From the NCBI RefSeq assembly GCF_001500065.1, contig NZ_LQIN01000004.1, forward strand, positions 1 through 64,000: a DNA stretch of 64,000 nt. Reading direction: 5' to 3'. Shown here one piece after another: positions 61,506 through 64,000 of the stretch. Made by a program: the position numbers and the translations under genes. Below the pieces are notes generated by a model. It was not told the DNA's origin and made no database searches. It saw only the letters and a program-made list of their open reading frames with translations. Numbering within the stretch: position 1 is the first letter of the stretch; the number at the start of each line of letters is the position of its first letter. The stretch is from Mycobacterium sp. IS-3022 (lineage in GTDB: Bacteria > Actinomycetota > Actinomycetes > Mycobacteriales > Mycobacteriaceae).

Positions 61506-62978
61506 GTGGTCGACACCGACACGACACGCTCGACCGGTCTCCCACCACTCCAGTCGCCGCGCCTGCTGGTCGCCGGGCTGTCCATCGTCGTGCTCACCGT
61601 CGCCGTCCTGCAGACCGCCGTCGTTCCGGTGCTCGGCATCATCGCCGACCAGCTGGACGCGTCCATCGTCGGGGTGAGTTGGGCCGTCACCGCGAACCTG
61701 CTCGCCGCCGTCGCCGCGACACCGCTGCTCGGGCGGCTCGCCGACCTGCACAGTAAGCACCGGGTGCTGCTCGGCGTGCTCGTCGTCGTGCTCGCCGGAT
61801 CGCTGCTCGCCGCCACCACGTCGTCGCTCGAGCTGCTCATCGTCGCGCGTGTGCTGCAGGCCGCGTCCTACGCCCTGTATCCGATCAGCATCGCCATCCT
61901 GCGCGAGGAACTGTCCTCCGAGCGGCTGATGTCGGCGATGGCGGTGCTGTCCGGCACGTTGGGGTTCGGCGGCGGGACGGGCCTCGTCGTGGTCGGGTTG
62001 CTGATGAGCGGTGACGCCGGCTACCACCGGGTGTTCTGGCTGACGACGGCGTTCACGGTGATGGTGATCGCGATCGTGCTTCTGGTGGTGCCGCGGCGTC
62101 CGCGCAGCGCCGCCGGAACCATCGATTGGCTCGGCGCCACCGGGTTGGCGGTGGGCTTGTCGGCTCTGCTGCTGGCGATCACCCAGGGCCAGACGTGGGC
62201 ATGGACGTCACCTGCCACCCTCGGCTGCGCGCTCGGCGGTGCGGCTGTGCTGACCGGGTGGTGGTGCTGGGAGCGGCGAGCGAGACAACCGCTGGTGTCG
62301 ACGACGATGCTCACGCGGCGGCCGATCATGCTCACCAACCTCGCCACGATCTTCGTCGGTATGGGGCTGTACTTCGCGTTCCTCGGATTGACCCTGTTCG
62401 TCCAAATACCCCGTGGCGGTGCGGGGTACGGTTTCGGCGCGTCGGTGTTGGAAGCCAGCGTCGTCTATCTGTTGCCCGGCGCGTTCACTGGATTTCTCGT
62501 CGCGTTGGTCAGCGGGCGCTACATCGACCGCTTCGGTGCCCGGCCGGTGCTCATGCTGGCGGCGGTGGCGGGCATCGCCGGGTTCCTGTTCGTCACGTTC
62601 GCCCACTCCCACACCTGGCAGGTCATCGTCGCGGGCATCCTCGCCAACGCATACATCAGCCTCGGCTACGGCGCGCTGCCGGCGCTGGTCGTCAGCGAGG
62701 TCGGCGCCGGCGAAACCGGTGTGGCGACCAGCATGAACGCGATCGCGCGCACGATCGGCAGCTCGATGGCCGCCGCGCTGGTGGCCATGCTGCTCAGCCG
62801 GTCGACGCCCGGCACCGGAGTACCGATGGAGAGCAGTTTCTTCGCGATCTTCCTCGGAGGCGCGGTGACGGCCCTGTTGGCCTTGGTGTTGATCGCGGTA
62901 TCGCGGCCGACGCCACGGCGCATCGATTCCGTCGAGGCGCGCTACGAGTCGCGCGCGATGAACCACGAATGGGGCTGA
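61506..62978 (+). CDS. MFS drug transporter, DHA2-like (14 helices)
   Basis: This 490-residue protein starts at GTG. Membrane helices are numerous (about 14), with motif A LLGRLADLHSKHRVLLG and VLSGTLGFGGGTGLVVVG. The C-terminal half repeats the pattern with SGRYIDRFGARPVLM. It resembles proton-driven multidrug or metabolite exporters of the DHA2 family. It follows the MerR/hydrolase unit by 38 bases and may be part of the same response. The substrate is not known. Confidence 0.83.
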   Translation: MVDTDTTRSTGLPPLQSPRLLVAGLSIVVLTVAVLQTAVVPVLGIIADQLDASIVGVSWAVTANLLAAVAATPLLGRLADLHSKHRVLLGVLVVVLAGSLLAATTSSLELLIVARVLQAASYALYPISIAILREELSSERLMSAMAVLSGTLGFGGGTGLVVVGLLMSGDAGYHRVFWLTTAFTVMVIAIVLLVVPRRPRSAAGTIDWLGATGLAVGLSALLLAITQGQTWAWTSPATLGCALGGAAVLTGWWCWERRARQPLVSTTMLTRRPIMLTNLATIFVGMGLYFAFLGLTLFVQIPRGGAGYGFGASVLEASVVYLLPGAFTGFLVALVSGRYIDRFGARPVLMLAAVAGIAGFLFVTFAHSHTWQVIVAGILANAYISLGYGALPALVVSEVGAGETGVATSMNAIARTIGSSMAAALVAMLLSRSTPGTGVPMESSFFAIFLGGAVTALLALVLIAVSRPTPRRIDSVEARYESRAMNHEWG

Positions 62979-62994
62979 CGGTCCGGCCAGTGGT

Positions 62995-63423
62995 TCAGCG
63001 AAGCGCGGCGAGGTTGGTGACCGACTTACGCACATCGGACTCGATCACCTTGGCGACCAGGTTGCCGATGCGAGTGTTCAACAGTCCGCCGGAGAGATCG
63101 GCGACCACCTGGAACGTCGAACCCGGTTTCTCGTCGCGGACACAGAGCGTCAGGCAGATGCGGATACCCGGCCTGCCGCGGCCGATCATCTCGATGACCT
63201 TCGGCTCGTCATAGCGGGTGACGCGCCAATGGATGGTGTTGCGGAAGCCTTTGACCTTGATCAACGAGGACACACAGGTACCTACCTCGATGTCCGACGG
63301 CACCTCGCTGCGCCAACCGCCGAAGATCGTCAGCCATTCGTCGAACCGGCTCAGATCCGACGCCAACGCCCACGCCTTGTGCGGCTCGAGATCCGATGAC
63401 ACCGAAACATCCACTGCTGCCAT
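62995..63423 (-). CDS. Rv0910-like SRPBCC family protein (second copy)
   Basis: From ATG 63423 the protein has 142 residues: MAAVDVSVSSDLEPHKAWAL, SDLSRFDEWLTIFGGWRSEV, KGFRNTIHWRVTRYDEPKVI, LSGGLLNTRIGNLVAKVIES. This is the same family as the protein at 23075-23506, diverged. No antitoxin gene is adjacent. The C-terminal region (DVRKSVTNLAALR) fits the family. It is convergent with the MFS gene and divergent from the PotA-like gene. Confidence 0.75.
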   Translation of the reverse strand: MAAVDVSVSSDLEPHKAWALASDLSRFDEWLTIFGGWRSEVPSDIEVGTCVSSLIKVKGFRNTIHWRVTRYDEPKVIEMIGRGRPGIRICLTLCVRDEKPGSTFQVVADLSGGLLNTRIGNLVAKVIESDVRKSVTNLAALR

Positions 63424-63509
63424 GCCCAATGCCGTACCCGGCGAAGCGGGACTGGTAAACGGTATTTCCCCCGACCAGCGCCTTCTGCTGGAAAACTGAC
63501 CGAGACACC

Positions 63510-63517
63510 GGAGGAGG
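63510..63517 (+). promoter_or_regulatory. Strong ribosome binding site before a CTG start
   Basis: GGAGGAGG lies 7 bases before CTG at 63525-63527. No ATG, GTG or TTG occurs in frame between here and the first conserved residues of the ABC domain. Confidence 0.65.
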
Positions 63518-63524
63518 ATCCGCA

Positions 63525-64000
63525 CTGACCGGCTCACACACCACCGCGGTTGACCGATCATCGGGACACGACGAGGCGACCCGCCCCAGAGGTGCCCCGG
63601 TCATCGAGCTCGACCACGTGACGAAACAGTTCGGCGGCGATGTCGCCGTGGCCGACGCGGACTTCTCCATTGCGTCGGGTGAGTTCTTTTCGATCCTCGG
63701 ACCGTCGGGCTGCGGCAAGACCACCACGTTGCGCATGATCGCCGGGTTCGAAACCCCGAGCGCCGGCGCGATCCGCCTCGAGGGCGCCGACGTGTCGCGG
63801 GTGCCGCCGCACAAACGCAGTGTCAACACGGTGTTTCAGCACTATGCACTGTTCCCGCACATGTCGGTGTGGGACAACGTCGCTTACGGCCCGCGCAGCA
63901 GGAAGCTGGACAAGGCCCACGGGAAAGGCACAGTCCGCAAACGGGTCGGCGACCTCTTGGAGATCGTGCGGCTGACCGATTACGCCGACCGCAGGCCCGG
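63525..64000 (+). CDS. potA: PotA-type polyamine ABC transporter ATPase, 3' end cut by window edge
   Basis: From CTG 63525 the frame gives a ~25-residue non-conserved lead ([14 protein letters not shown]) then the ABC domain: [20 protein letters not shown], Walker [26 protein letters not shown], the Q-loop [19 protein letters not shown]. It runs off base 64000 before Walker B. The pattern is that of spermidine/putrescine importer ATPases. CTG as start is rare; the next in-frame GTG at 63615 is inside the conserved core, so it cannot be the start. Confidence 0.8.
   Translation, partial: MTGSHTTAVDRSSGHDEATRPRGAPVIELDHVTKQFGGDVAVADADFSIASGEFFSILGPSGCGKTTTLRMIAGFETPSAGAIRLEGADVSRVPPHKRSVNTVFQHYALFPHMSVWDNVAYGPRSRKLDKAHGKGTVRKRVGDLLEIVRLTDYADRRP

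Overview
The window is high-GC actinobacterial DNA that reads as a mycobacterium, most likely a fast-growing Mycolicibacterium-type species. The evidence is the set of family-typical genes: an antigen 85 mycolyltransferase, the furA-katG pair, a 765-residue isocitrate lyase 2, a MenJ-like reductase, a RipD-like NlpC/P60 protein, a Ddn-type deazaflavin reductase, Rv0910-like SRPBCC proteins, a PrrB-like kinase and many short secreted proteins. The calls rest on reading motifs in the translated sequence; no database search was run.

Layout. 1-1.7 kb: end of a secreted NlpC/P60 hydrolase and a phosphodiesterase. 1.8-11 kb: one giant gene (3053 codons) joining a SARP/BTAD regulator, a class III nucleotide cyclase, a STAND-type ATPase and thirteen NTF2-like domains in tandem. 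11-14 kb: a VapBC pair, then an ArsR-SRPBCC regulator with two DUF899 proteins behind a promoter carrying twin palindromes. 14-19.5 kb: an MBL-fold protein with a SoxR-like promoter, a secreted protein, a hydrolase, a glutamine amidotransferase, and furA-katG. 19.7-23.5 kb: a tightly overlapping acyltransferase-3 / SGNH lipoprotein / PrrB-like kinase operon. 25-28.8 kb: a low-complexity repeat protein followed by an M50 metalloprotease with a PqqD-like N-terminus. 28.8-48.7 kb: mainly metabolism and envelope genes (Icl2 with an AraC regulator, L-2-hydroxyglutarate oxidase, a pseudo-enzyme RipD-like protein, a broken tandem universal stress protein, ACAD, dehalogenase, acyl-CoA ligase, Ag85, MenJ-like, MOSC, ThrE-like exporter, FKBP lipoprotein). 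48.8-56 kb: an accessory-looking stretch with three MazEF-type modules, DUF732 and DUF4239 genes, and three gap-free copies of a 37-bp intergenic repeat. 56-63 kb: a TetR/SDR/thioesterase operon, CapA, a methyltransferase, and a divergent MerR/hydrolase unit with a 19-bp-spacer promoter. The window ends inside a PotA-type ATPase that appears to start at CTG.

The strongest candidates for something not yet described are the giant SARP-cyclase-STAND-NTF2 protein, the M50/PqqD-like protease with its repeat-rich partner, the acyltransferase/SGNH/orphan-kinase operon, and the toxin-antitoxin cluster with 37-bp repeats. No tRNA, rRNA, CRISPR array, transposase or integrase was seen.
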